Positions 1-8,588 of a DNA stretch of 39,525 nt are shown in pieces (position 1 is the stretch's first letter; every line of letters begins with the position of its first letter). This stretch comes from CBDCME01 sp965218865 (GTDB lineage Bacteria > Pseudomonadota > Alphaproteobacteria > JAAXGF01), in NCBI GenBank assembly GCA_965218865.1, contig CBDCME010000050.1, positions 1-39,525 on the forward strand, given 5' to 3'. Under the pieces are notes generated by a model. That model did no database searches. It was not told the origin of the DNA and saw only the letters and a list, made by a program, of their open reading frames with translations. The position numbers and the translations under genes are program-made.

Positions 1-2073
1 CCACCTCGCGGCCGGGAGGACCGCCCCGCGCCGGGGATGATGGTCATCGTGTCGAGACCCGCCAAGGGACGGATTTCGTCGCGCCCAGGCGGCGATGAAC
101 GCCGCCGTACGCGCGTCGCGTTCGTCCGAGGAGACCAGCTCGACGACAACGCCGCCAACGGTGTCGCCACCGAGCCTTCCCGAAGCGCCGCCCGATTCGC
201 CGACGGCGGAACCGACGCGGGCCACCGCGAAATCGACCAGGCCGCCCTGACCACCGCCGAGCCGTTCCTCCGCGGCCACCAGGGCCCGCTCCATCTCGTC
301 GACCATGGCGACGGTCCGCGCCCGCGGGGACCCGGCGACGAAATTAACGTTGGCGTACACCCGCTCGGCCTCGGGCGAGGCGAAGAATACGAACGCGATT
401 CGGCCGCCCAATATCAGCCCGACGCTAAGGATCAACGCCGCCACGGCGGTGGCCAGGGTGAGATAGCGCCGGTGCACGCACCATGCAACGGCGCGACGGA
501 AGGCCCCCTGGCGGAAACGATCGAATCGTTCGTTGAACCACTTCCGGGGGCGGGAATCGTCCCCGGCGCCGTATCGCAGAGCACTCCGAAGGTGGCCCGG
601 GAGGACGAGAAAGCATTCGATCAGACTGGCCGCGATCATCGTCACCACGACCAAAGGAATGGCCACGATGATCTGCCCGATGATGTCCGAAATAACGAAC
701 AAGGGCGTGAAGGCGGCGATGGTCGTCAGGGAAGAACTCAGCACCGGCGCCGCCATCCCTCCGAGCCCCTGTTCGGCGGCGTCCGCCGGCGCTAGGCCGG
801 CCCGCCGCCGCGCGGACGCGTGCTCGCCGACGACGATGGCGTCGTCGACCACGATTCCGATCGCCATGATCATGCCGAACAGGCTGACCATGTTGATCGA
901 CTGGCCGCTGAGCGACATGACGACCAGGGTCCCGAACACCGCGACCGGAATACCGACCGCGACCCAGAACGCTACCGGCGCGTTCAGGAAGATGAACAGG
1001 ACGGCGACGACCAGCGCCAGGCCCCCGAGGCCGTTTCGCAACAAGAGGTCGATCCTGTCCCTTATCATGCTGGCGGCAACGTCGTATTGCTCGATCTTTA
1101 GTGTGGACGGCATCACCGCCCGAAGTTCGCCAGATAGGCGTCGACGATTTCGGCCGAATCGAGCGCATCGGCGTGGACGGCGCGCTCGACCCGCAATTCG
1201 ACACCGGGATTGCCGCCACGCCCGAACCGTGACCCCGCCTTTTTCGAATTCCTCGCTGACCCGGGCGATGTCGCGCACGTATATCGTTTCGCCATTCTCA
1301 AGGGCCCGGACCGCGATCGCAGCGACCGATTCGGCGCTCTTCGCGAGACCGAGGCTGCGGATCTGGCGCGCCGACGCGCCACCGGTTTCACCGACCGGTA
1401 GATCGTGCGAGGTGTCGGCGATGCGTTGGCCGATGTCGGTCAGGGTTAGGTCCAAACGGCGCAACGTTTCGGGTACGATCTCGACCCATATTTCCTCGTC
1501 CCGGGTACCGATGAGGCTTACGCGATCGATACCCCTCGCTAGAAGTCCGTCGCGAATGGTCTTGGCGAACGATTTCAGCGCCGGTTCGGAAAAGGGTCCG
1601 GATATCACCAGTCGGCTAATGGTGTCGTAACGTATGGCGCGCTTGATCACCGGCGTTTCACTGTCCTCCGGCATGGTCGTCACCTGGCTGACCGCGGTCT
1701 CGACATCCGAGAGCGCTTTTTGCATGTCGGCGCCCGGTTCGAACTCGATCGCCACCTTGCCGTTGCCCTCGACGGAAGTCGAAATCACTCGCTTTACGCC
1801 GTCGAGAAACCGAATTTCGGGTTCGATCGCCTGGACGATCTTGGCGTCGGCATCCTCGGGACTGGCTCCGGGCCAAACCACGCTGATCGCGATCCAATCG
1901 ATGCCGAAATCCGGAAAGAACTGGGTTGTGAGGCGGTCATGGGCGAACAGCCCGCCCATGATTAGCAGGGCCATCAAGAGATTCGCCGCCGTGGGATGGC
2001 GGACGAATATGCCGATCGGGCCGCCGGCGCTTGGGCCGGAAGGACTTTGCGGTGCCTCGCCACCCGGCGTCAC
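1..2073 (-). pseudogene. RND-family efflux pump (AcrB-like), frameshifted, C-terminus beyond window
   Basis: This encodes an inner-membrane proton-driven multidrug or heavy-metal RND transporter. Reading the minus strand, the N-terminus contains FVRHPTAANLLM, typical of RND helix 1. Helix 4 contains SINMVSLFGMIMAIGIVVDD with the paired Asp residues of the proton relay, then AIVVGEH. The likely start is the GTG at 2073 (VTPGGE...), but the frame is open into the upstream membrane fusion protein, so the two are presently fused. Two single-base frameshifts break it: one near 1216-1223 (after GGVTVR, with homology resuming at GGNPGVELRVERAV) and one near 1118-1126 (after VDAYLANF, resuming at RAVMPSTLKIEQYD). 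About 690 codons are visible and the rest runs off the left edge. It lies downstream of a tetR gene. It could be a decayed pump or a functional one with sequencing errors. Confidence 0.85.
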
Positions 2074-3311
2074 TGAAACCTTGACCCGAATGCCGGGTCC
2101 GATCTCGGGAAATCGGGTGGTGACGATCTCCGCTCCGGCCTTGAGATCACCCCTCAGCAAAATGTCGCCACCGTCCCGGACAACGAATTCCACGCGCCGC
2201 GGTTCGAGCACTCCGTCGGCGACGGCGTAGACGGTTCCGCCCTCGAAAAGGGCGCTCTCGGGTAGGCGCACGACGTCCTCGTAAACCCGGTCGGGCACGT
2301 TGACCTGGACGAGAGGCGCCAGGGCGCAGATTGGCGCCGGGGTCGGTGTTCTCGATGCGGGCGAAAAAGTCGACACCGCCACTCCTGGCGTCGATCTCGC
2401 TGTCGATCCGCTCGATCACCGCGTCATAGATGAATTCCTCGGGTCCGACGCGCCAGACGACGCGCGCTGGTTTGCCGCGATAGCCTCCGGCCTCAAGCAA
2501 GCGGGCAAAATCGAAGTTGCTCAAATGAAATCGGACCTCGAGTCGATCGGCGTCGATCAGGCGGGCGATTTCGTCGCCGACACCCACACTCTTGCCGACC
2601 GCGGTCTCCGTGTCGGTGTTGACCACGAAGCCGTCGAAGGGCGCTGTCAGACGGGTCAGGGAAAGGTTGCGCTTGGCCCGGCGCACGGCAACCCCGTAGC
2701 GGGCGACGACAGCCCGCTGCTGTTGCCCCCGGGCGCGCAGACGTCCGATCGCCTGGCGCCTTGCGATCACGCCCTGCTCGTGTTCGCTGAGCGCCATGCG
2801 GGCGTCGTCGAACGACTTTTCCGAGCCGACCGAGGTTCGGTGCAGTTTTTCTTGGCGCTCGAAATTCCGCTTCGCCAAGGCGACCAGTTCCTGGTCCCGT
2901 TCGAGAAGCTTGGCTTCGGCCACCAGATCGGCGTCGATTTCGGCGAGCTTGCCCCGGGCCTCGAGGAGTTGGGCCTCCTTCTCGTCGATGGCGGCCTGGT
3001 AATCGAAGGTGTCGATGGCGACGACCAGATTGCCTACGGCGAACGTGCCCCCGTCGACGAAACCGGCGCCGACCTCGACGACGCGACCGCCAACCCCAGG
3101 GTCTCAGCGCCACCTCGCGGCCGGCGACGATTTCGCCGTGAACCCGGATCTCGGGCCGTTCGTCACCAGATTTCGCCGTCGCCACGGCCACCGTCCAGAC
3201 CCGTTCGCGAAACGGTTCGGACTGCATTTGCGGCCGTGTCGCCCGCAAGTACCCGGCCCCGAGCAGGGCGATGGCCAGAATTGCCAGGGGCGCGCCAACG
3301 CGGATGATCAT
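2074..3311 (-). pseudogene. RND membrane fusion protein (HlyD/AcrA-like), two frameshifts
   Basis: This is a periplasmic adaptor of a tripartite RND efflux system. It starts at ATG 3311, overlapping the tetR stop codon (TGATG). An N-terminal membrane anchor (MIIRVGAPLAILAIALLGAG) is followed by a coiled-coil hairpin (about 2700-2920) and lipoyl/beta-barrel parts (TAPFDGFVVNTDTETAVG; VGVGDEIARLID; ANLRPGA). A frameshift near 3095-3105 separates IVAGREVALRP from GRVVEVGAGFVDGG. A second, an apparent extra base near 2316, separates NLRPGA from VQVNVPDRVYEDVV. After the second shift the frame stays open past the usual adaptor C-terminus (IVTTRFPEIGPGIRVKV) straight into the RND pump with no stop. 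Family and order are clear. Whether it is decayed or mis-sequenced is not. Confidence 0.82.
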
Positions 3312-4069
3312 CACGACGACGCCTCGAACGCGTCCCCCGTCGCGCCGGGGAGGCCCAGCATGGCGAGCACCGCCGGAACCACCGTGGCGATCACGCTGGC
3401 GACCCGATCGGGGGTATAACGATCCCAGCCCAGGCGCGCCCAAACAACGCTCCGCACGGCCCCGAAACTCATGCATTGCCCGATGACCGCATGGGTCAAC
3501 AACAAGGTTTCCGGCGCCTTCACCGCCCGCCCCGTGGCCGCGCTCACCAGGCCCGCGAGAGCGTCGTGGAGCGGATTGACCCGGCCCTCGAGAACGATCG
3601 GAAACCCCGCCGAGGGCTGGTGAAACTCACGCATCAACAGGGCCATCTGCCAGCCGACCCGGTCGTCGCTCAAAATCGTGCCCAACAAATGATGGACGAA
3701 CCAAGCGGCGAGCTCGGCCAGGGCGGCGCGATCGCCGACCAACGCCGGAGCCGAGCGCAAGCGTTCCAACACGGGACGGATCAGGGGATCCGAATCGACG
3801 ACCAGCCGACGCAGTACCTCGCGATACAACTTGTCCTTACCGCCGAAGTGATAGGCGATCGCGGATAGGTTCACCGATGCCGCCGTCGCCAGGGCCCGGG
3901 TCGAGACGCCCTCGTAACCCCGGGCCGCGAACAACCTGCCGGCCGCGCGAATAATTCGATCGCGGCTCTTGCCGCCGCTTACGCCCGGGGAACGCTCCCG
4001 CGCGCCGTCGCCAGCACCGCCGGGTACGTGAACGGCGTCCGCCGCACCATCGGATTCGAATCTAGCCAT
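3311..4069 (-). CDS. TetR-family transcriptional regulator (CecR-like)
   Basis: DNA-binding repressor of 252 aa. The helix-turn-helix lies around residues 33-80 (RDRIIRAAGRLFAARGYEGV, then TRALATAASVNLSAIAYHF), the standard TetR N-domain. The C-terminal region is compatible with the CecR/YbiH type of ligand domain (FVHHLLGTILSDDRVG; LLMREFHQPSAG). It is the first gene of a tetR-adaptor-RND operon, and its stop overlaps the adaptor start. The first 30 residues are low-complexity and the true start may be a later codon. A perfect inverted repeat 15 bases upstream of the ATG suggests autoregulation together with the pump genes. Confidence 0.9.
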   Translation of the reverse strand: MARFESDGAADAVHVPGGAGDGARERSPGVSGGKSRDRIIRAAGRLFAARGYEGVSTRALATAASVNLSAIAYHFGGKDKLYREVLRRLVVDSDPLIRPVLERLRSAPALVGDRAALAELAAWFVHHLLGTILSDDRVGWQMALLMREFHQPSAGFPIVLEGRVNPLHDALAGLVSAATGRAVKAPETLLLTHAVIGQCMSFGAVRSVVWARLGWDRYTPDRVASVIATVVPAVLAMLGLPGATGDAFEASS

Positions 4070-4083
4070 TATTCAAAATTAGG

Positions 4084-4099
4084 TCGGTCGTTCGACCGA
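4084..4099. promoter_or_regulatory. Palindromic operator candidate upstream of tetR
   Basis: TCGGTCGTTCGACCGA is an inverted repeat with 7-bp arms (TCGGTCG / CGACCGA) and a 2-bp centre, 15 bp before the tetR ATG. Size and position fit a TetR-family operator overlapping the promoter. No binding data can be inferred beyond this. Confidence 0.55.
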
Positions 4100-4145
4100 T
4101 ACAAGGCCCGGAACAAAAAACAGGGGACGGACAAAAACAAATCGG

Positions 4146-4162
4146 TGACAGTATACCGTTTT
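4146..4162 (+). repeat. RAYT flank, distal copy of the GACAGTATACC motif
   Basis: TGACAGTATACCGTTTTT lies about 95 bp downstream of the RAYT stop codon. The same core, GACAGTATACC followed by a T-run, occurs inverted just upstream of the RAYT gene (4971-4988). The segment 4165-4235 between this motif and the gene is GC-rich and self-complementary (GGCCGCG against CGCGGC), as expected for REP-like hairpins. Confidence 0.5.
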
Positions 4163-4257
4163 TCAGTGTCTGGTGGCCGCGACGTCCCGGGGCCCCGCGG
4201 CGGTCGGCCCTTAATCCGGCTCCAACCAAGTCGTGAATAGAGGCGGAGAAATCTTCC

Positions 4258-4932
4258 TCAGCCGAGCTTTCCCTTTTTCTTTCGCGGCCGGCCGGGTCGG
4301 GCGGGTGTAAGGCACCGAGTGAGCTTGCGCTCCAGCGTTTCGAGGAAATCCCTACTCCCAAGCGGCCGACCCGTGCGCTCGTGGCGGCGCAGGGTTTCGT
4401 AGACCGGCTTTTCCAGTCCCGCCTTCAGAAAATCCTCCCATTCCGGAAAGCGTTTCAAGAGCGGGGCCACGCTCACCAAGTCGTCGTCCCGGCCGGCCAA
4501 ATGGGCCCCGGCACTCGACCAGCTCCAGCGCTGGGGCTTGCGCACGAGCCGCGCCCGTACCGGGTTCAACTCGACGTAGCGGGCCGCCGCGGCGAGGTGA
4601 GTTTCGTCCATGGGGAAGGAATGATATCGCTCCTGCCACAGGTGGCCGCGCCAACCTTGACGATCGTTGATACGGCGGGTGTAACGGCGGTGGGCCTCGC
4701 CGAGGGAAGCACGCAAGCCGTCGGCGTCCGACGGCACCAAGATCAGATGGACGTGGTTCGGCATCAGGCAATAGCCCCAAACCTCCGTCCCCGCCTCGCG
4801 GCAGCCCTCCGCCAACAGAGACCGATAGGCCTCGTAATCCTCGTCTTCGAAGAATGTCGAAAGGCCTCGGTTGCCCCGCTGGGTGACATGATGGGGCACC
4901 TCCGGCACCACGACCCGCGCCAATCTCGCCAT
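4258..4932 (-). CDS. REP-associated tyrosine transposase (RAYT, Y1 HUH family)
   Basis: A 224-aa single-strand nuclease of the IS200/IS605-like RAYT group, which handles REP palindromes. The HUH motif is PNHVHLIL (H60, H62) and the catalytic tyrosine is probably Y119 in AAARYVELNPVRA. The N-terminus MARLARVVVPEVPHHVTQRG is typical of the family, and the basic tail (GRPRKKKGK) is common in it. The gene looks intact and is flanked by inverted copies of GACAGTATACC. It sits between tetR (read in the same direction) and argE. Whether it still mobilises anything is unknown. Confidence 0.92.
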   Translation of the reverse strand: MARLARVVVPEVPHHVTQRGNRGLSTFFEDEDYEAYRSLLAEGCREAGTEVWGYCLMPNHVHLILVPSDADGLRASLGEAHRRYTRRINDRQGWRGHLWQERYHSFPMDETHLAAAARYVELNPVRARLVRKPQRWSWSSAGAHLAGRDDDLVSVAPLLKRFPEWEDFLKAGLEKPVYETLRRHERTGRPLGSRDFLETLERKLTRCLTPARPGRPRKKKGKLG

Positions 4933-4970
4933 CCGGCGAATATAGTCCCTGGCGGCATCAAAACATAGGA

Positions 4971-4988
4971 TAAAATGGTATACTGTCC
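4971..4988 (-). repeat. RAYT flank, proximal copy of the GACAGTATACC motif
   Basis: TAAAATGGTATACTGTCC is the reverse complement of the motif at 4146-4162 (core GACAGTATACC). It lies about 40 bp upstream of the RAYT start. Together the two copies bracket the transposase as an approximately 840-bp unit whose edge is about 20 bp from the argE start. Confidence 0.5.
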
Positions 4989-5007
4989 CCGGATAATGGG
5001 GTAAGGG

Positions 5008-6183
5008 ATGGTGATGGGGATATCAGAGCATGACCCTGTCGCCTGGATAGCGCGACTTGTCGCGTTCGACACGACCAGTCGCCGTTCCAACCTCGACCTG
5101 ATCGAATGCGTTGCCGACTATCTGCGGGGATTTGGCATCGCCTCGCGACTGACCCACGACGACAACCGTGGCAAGGCCAATCTCTTCGCCACGCTCGGCC
5201 CCGAGGGGCGCAGCGGAATCATTCTTTCCGGTCACACGGACGTCGTTCCGGTCGATGGCCAGGACTGGGACAGCGATCCTTTCGGGATCGTCGACCGTCA
5301 TGGCCGCCTGTTCGGCCGCGGCACCGCCGACATGAAGAGTTTTCTCGCCGTGGTCCTATCCCTGGTTCCGGAGTTTCTCGCCCGGGGTTTGAAAGTCCCC
5401 GTTCATCTGGCCTTCTCGTACGACGAGGAAGTTGGCTGTCTGGGTGTTCCCCGTCTGATCGAAGAAATGAGCCGCGACGGCCTCGCACCGGCCTTGGCGA
5501 TCATAGGCGAACCGACCGAAATGCGCGTCGTCGACGCCCACAAGGGCATCTATACCTTCACCACCACGGTAACGGGACACGAAGCCCATTCGAGCATGCC
5601 CCATCTCGGCGTCAACGCGATCATGGTCGGGGCCGAACTGATCGGCCATCTCGACAAACTGGCGCAAGAACTCCGCGCCGCAGCCGATCCCGGCGACGGT
5701 TTCGATCCGCCCCATGCGACCCTTCACGTCGGCACCGTTGGCGGCGGCACGGCCGTCAACATCGTTCCCCGCCGGTGCCGCTTCGCCTGGGAATATCGGC
5801 TCCTTCCGGACCACGACGAAAACATCCTCCACGACCGCTTCGACGAATTCGCCGCGGTGCTCGAAGCCGATATCCGGAAGGTCGCGCCTGAAGCCGCGAT
5901 CGTCACCGAGGCCGGCGCCCGGGTGCCACCACTCCGGACCCGGCGCGATTCCCCGGCGGCCGAACTGGCCTTGGCGCTTACGGGTGAAAACGCATCCGAA
6001 AAAGCATCCTTCGGCACCGAGGCGGGTCTTTTTCAGTTGGCCGGAGTCGACGCTGTCGTCTGTGGTCCCGGGAGCATCGAACAAGCGCACAAGCCCAACG
6101 AATTCGTCAGCCGCGATCAGGTCGCGCGTTGCGCCGCCACGCTGCGCCGGCTCATGGACCGGGTTTGCCTCCGCCCCTCCTGA
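5008..6183 (+). CDS. argE: Acetylornithine deacetylase
   Basis: M20-family zinc hydrolase of 391 aa that converts N-acetylornithine to ornithine and acetate in arginine biosynthesis (cytoplasm). Metal-ligand motifs are in order: SGHTDVVP (H76, D78), GRGTADMKSF (D108 bridging), YDEEVGC (catalytic glutamate at 140-141), IGEPTEM (E168), and C-terminal HKPNEF. FGTEAGLF and GGTAVNIVP are typical of ArgE/DapE proteins. ATG 5008 and ATG 5014 are both possible starts, and a TAAGGG ribosome-binding site lies just upstream. The gene is intact and converges with the lipoprotein gene 47 bp away. The RAYT unit ends right in front of it and may have displaced or supplied its promoter. The closest alternative is a related M20 deacylase such as DapE. 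Confidence 0.93.
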   Translation: MVMGISEHDPVAWIARLVAFDTTSRRSNLDLIECVADYLRGFGIASRLTHDDNRGKANLFATLGPEGRSGIILSGHTDVVPVDGQDWDSDPFGIVDRHGRLFGRGTADMKSFLAVVLSLVPEFLARGLKVPVHLAFSYDEEVGCLGVPRLIEEMSRDGLAPALAIIGEPTEMRVVDAHKGIYTFTTTVTGHEAHSSMPHLGVNAIMVGAELIGHLDKLAQELRAAADPGDGFDPPHATLHVGTVGGGTAVNIVPRRCRFAWEYRLLPDHDENILHDRFDEFAAVLEADIRKVAPEAAIVTEAGARVPPLRTRRDSPAAELALALTGENASEKASFGTEAGLFQLAGVDAVVCGPGSIEQAHKPNEFVSRDQVARCAATLRRLMDRVCLRPS

Positions 6184-6230
6184 AGCTTGCGAAAGCTCGT
6201 CCCTATCGGTCGCGAAACGGGCCGTTCGTC

Positions 6231-6824
6231 CTAGCGCACCCAACGATCGAGGTTGCGGCGTATCTGCAATTCCATCTCACGATCGAACTCGGTCATCAGA
6301 TCGTCAGTCAATTTGTACCAGAACCGATCCTGATCCCGCAGAGTTGTGTCCTCGGGAATCGTCCGGCTTCTTTTCGAGGACGCCAAGGCGAGGCCGGAGA
6401 CGATGTTTGTTTCGTCGAGTATTTCGATGACGACCACGACGTTTGCATCGAAGCGTTTTACCTGCTCGTTGATGAAATACCCTTTGACGTTCTTGTTCGT
6501 TTCCAGTTCAGTGGCAACCGCCGAGGCGTTCACGATCGTCGCTCGGGCGCGCCCCCGCGCACCCACTGCCCGAAGCCGGTCCTTGACCCAGGTTTGGATT
6601 GCCGATCCCGGGGTCACCAGAAAAAGGTGATCGACGTTGGGAGGCGCCATGGGCGGCTCGTATTTCTCGACGATTTCAACAAAGGCGACGTCGAGTTCGA
6701 TCGGATCGAAATCGGTAAACCGGTAGGCCGGAAAAGATTCGTGTTCGGCGACCGTCGTGCAGGCGGCCAGGGCGATTCCGGCAGCAAGGACCAGGCCTAA
6801 CCCGTAGGGTCTCGCAAAGGGCAT
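6231..6824 (-). CDS. Putative lipoprotein of unknown function
   Basis: I do not recognise a family. The protein has 197 aa from ATG 6824, with a signal peptide ending in lipobox LAAC (MPFARPYGLGLVLAAGIALAAC), predicting lipidation and envelope location. The mature part is mixed alpha/beta without obvious repeats and includes GSAIQTWVKDRLRAVG and ATIVNASAVATELE. The frame is open upstream to 6965, but that extension reads like the start of an IS1-type transposase and places the signal peptide internally, so the 6824 start is preferred. It converges with argE. Confidence 0.7.
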   Translation of the reverse strand: MPFARPYGLGLVLAAGIALAACTTVAEHESFPAYRFTDFDPIELDVAFVEIVEKYEPPMAPPNVDHLFLVTPGSAIQTWVKDRLRAVGARGRARATIVNASAVATELETNKNVKGYFINEQVKRFDANVVVVIEILDETNIVSGLALASSKRSRTIPEDTTLRDQDRFWYKLTDDLMTEFDREMELQIRRNLDRWVR

Positions 6825-6887
6825 ATTCAGCGGATTCGTGATCAGGGCCGCGATCATGGCACGCACGAGGCCGAAATTGCAAGGCAA

Positions 6888-6965
6888 CCGGACGGCGCGA
6901 ATGCTCACGCCCTCGGTAAGGGCTGAAATGGCTGCGATTTGCTTGTCACGGGGAAGAACGTTCAT
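6888..6965 (-). pseudogene. IS1-type transposase N-terminal remnant
   Basis: MNVLPRDKQIAAISALTEG and the next few residues match my recollection of the conserved N-terminus of IS1-family transposases in alphaproteobacteria. Homology stops after about 26 codons. The remnant is in frame with the lipoprotein gene and would create a false N-terminal extension. The rest of the insertion sequence is not present here. Confidence 0.55.
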
Positions 6966-7082
6966 CGGTCGATCCCTTCGATTTCTCCGGGATGCGACCG
7001 CGAAACTGGAAATTTGAGCGATCCAGTGCTATGTTTGATCAGCGGATCATAGCGCGGGGTGCATCCCGTGTTGTTGATCTAA

Positions 7083-7116
7083 GGGGCTTGCGACTGTTAG
7101 CGCAGTCGCTTGCCCC
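7083..7116 (-). terminator. Strong hairpin downstream of the tRNA gene
   Basis: GGGGCTTGCGACTG and CAGTCGCTTGCCCC pair around a 6-base loop (a 5-bp and a 7-bp helix with a TT/TT internal loop). It sits 12 bases after the minus-strand tRNA end and probably ends its transcription. There is no long T-tract, so the termination role is inferred. Confidence 0.5.
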
Positions 7117-7128
7117 GGCGAAATTCGG

Positions 7129-7201
7129 TGCCCCCAGCGGGTTACGATCCCGCGTTTTCGGCTGGTAAGGCCGACGTCCCGGACCACTAGACGATGGGGG
7201 C
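7129..7201 (-). tRNA. tRNA-like gene: Glu-type body, TAC anticodon, atypical T-loop
   Basis: The minus strand folds as a 73-nt cloverleaf. The acceptor is GCCCCCA/TGGGGGC with discriminator A, and the D-arm GTCTAGTGGTCCGGGAC has the expected TAG..GG loop. The anticodon stem is TCGGC/GCCGA around loop CTTACCA (anticodon TAC, valine), and the T-stem is GCGGG/CCCGC. The acceptor and D-arm resemble tRNA-Glu, not tRNA-Val. The T-loop is ATCGTAA instead of TTCRANY, position 37 is C instead of a purine, and the 3' bases are CCG, not CCA. It may be a pseudo-tRNA or a divergent tRNA. Confidence 0.6.
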
Positions 7202-7465
7202 ACCAGGTTTTCCGATTAAGGGCCGCTGCCTTGCCTTCTCAAGGGACTGGGCAGCGGCCCTTCCTATTCATCCTCGCCCCGCACGCCGGTCGGTGAAACG
7301 CCGGAGCTTGCGACTCTTCCAAACATCGGTCTCTCCCTTCTTCATCGACATTATAACGCCCCGGAGCACAATACAAGAAATTTTTACTCCCTATCTGTTT
7401 TTTCTTCCATTCCAGAAATGCATGTGGTATTTGATGGCCGTATCTAGTCGAGAAGGAGCCAAATC

Positions 7466-8203
7466 ATGCCACGTTTACGAAGTCCCGGTTATCCAAATAT
7501 AAGCCTTCTTGCAGCGATTGATCGTGTTCGCAAGGTTCATGAACAAGAGGGCCAGAACGACGTGAGTCGGGAATCCTTTGTCAAACTTCTAGGTTATTCT
7601 GGATTGACTGGACCGGCTTGTTCGCTGTTATCGTCCCTTGGGAAATATGGTCTTATAACGAAAACCGGCTCCGGAGAAGTGAAGGTTTCTAACCTGACAC
7701 GGGATATTTTGTTTGGTGAGCAGTCGGATAAAAATATGGCACTTCGTAGGGCGGCAAATTCACCATCTATTTTCGCTGAAATAAACGAAAAGTGGCCAGA
7801 TCAACGACCCACTGACGAAAATCTTTGGAGTTTCTTGGTCCGTAAGGGATTCACCCCTAAGGCTGCAAACCAAGTTACTTCATCGTATCGGGATACGATG
7901 TCTCTTGTTTTTGATGGATCGGAGAGCTATAACTCAGAACGTAAGGAATTACCATCACCTGAAGGCCCAAAGCCCATGCACCCTGAACCGTCTAAAGACC
8001 AACCGGCTGGCGTCCCCCCCTCCGTAGCCGGAAGTTTTGATATTGGATTCCTTGGAAAGACTATCCGCATGAGCGGAACGGTCAGCACCGCGAGTGAAGC
8101 TCAGAAGGTGATTGATGCGCTGGACGCGCTGAAAAAGCTATTGCCAGACGGAATTGCTAGGGGAGACGACCAAGAATCAAATAACGAAACCCCGGACGAT
8201 TGA
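7466..8203 (+). CDS. Conserved hypothetical protein, accessory-type
   Basis: 245 aa from ATG 7466, preceded by a good ribosome-binding site (AGAAGGAG). The N-terminal part (ISLLAAIDRVRKVHEQEG; SRESFVKLLGYSGL; LSSLGKYGLI) reads as a helical or winged-helix-like domain. A proline-rich linker follows at residues 150-190 and a short C-terminal domain lies at 195-235 (GKTIRMSGTVSTASEAQKVI). I recall similar hypothetical proteins scattered across proteobacteria but cannot name a function. Base composition is clearly more AT-rich than the neighbours, suggesting recent acquisition. It ends inside a perfect terminator, so it is a monocistronic unit. Confidence 0.8.
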   Translation: MPRLRSPGYPNISLLAAIDRVRKVHEQEGQNDVSRESFVKLLGYSGLTGPACSLLSSLGKYGLITKTGSGEVKVSNLTRDILFGEQSDKNMALRRAANSPSIFAEINEKWPDQRPTDENLWSFLVRKGFTPKAANQVTSSYRDTMSLVFDGSESYNSERKELPSPEGPKPMHPEPSKDQPAGVPPSVAGSFDIGFLGKTIRMSGTVSTASEAQKVIDALDALKKLLPDGIARGDDQESNNETPDD

Positions 8204-8213
8204 TCCGGGGTTT
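8187..8213 (+). terminator. Rho-independent terminator overlapping the stop codon
   Basis: AAACCCCGGA and TCCGGGGTTT form a perfect 10-bp stem around a 7-base loop, with T residues on the 3' side. The stop codon of the preceding gene (8201-8203) lies in the loop. The symmetrical A/T flanks could allow bidirectional termination. Confidence 0.8.
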
Positions 8214-8447
8214 CTGCTCGCATGATGTGGTGCTTGTCGAATGTGGTGGCTGCCATACCTTGCCATAACGCCCTCACCTTGACCCACCTCAACACACCAA
8301 GCCACATTTTTCTTATCAGATTCACCGACATAATTCAAACTCGGACACCCTGTCTCAATTTAGGACAGCACCGGAATTCCGTTGGCGAATGGATATTCAG
8401 GCCGCACGGCCCCAGAGCGAACGATCGCCGTTTGAACGACGCCTGTC

Positions 8448-8587
8448 AGTGTCCGTTCGAAAATGCGCGTCCGCGCATTTTGTGCGTCTGTTCCGGCGCT
8501 CGCCCCCTCCCAGCCACCCACGAGAGTGTGCTGCTATGGCTGGCCGGGAGGGGGCGAGGGCCGGTGCCGCGAGTTTTCGAACAGACT
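8448..8587 (+). repeat. 140-bp palindromic element, copy A
   Basis: One of three 140-bp copies (also 20801-20940, inverted, and 24977-25116). The ends are inverted repeats (here AGTGTCCGTTCGAAAA and TTTTCGAACAGACT). Inside are hairpin 1, AAAATGCGCG/CGCGCATTTT, then an internal echo of the end (GTCTGTTCC), then a long hairpin 2 built on CCCTCCCAGCCACCC and its complement. No coding frame is shared between copies. This copy ends one base before the gmhA stop codon, so it probably forms the 3' end of that transcript. It is MITE-like or REP/BIME-like, with mobility inferred. Confidence 0.85.
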
Positions 8588-8588
8588 G

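Noticed and set aside
7129..7204. tRNA on the plus strand (the 3' end there reads CCA)
   Set aside because: On the plus strand neither a D-loop with GG nor a T-loop consensus appears in the right arms; the minus strand has a proper D-arm.
8222..8447. Possible small gene after the accessory hypothetical gene
   Set aside because: Overlapping frames on both strands lack motifs, and the stretch follows a terminator; I see nothing supportable.
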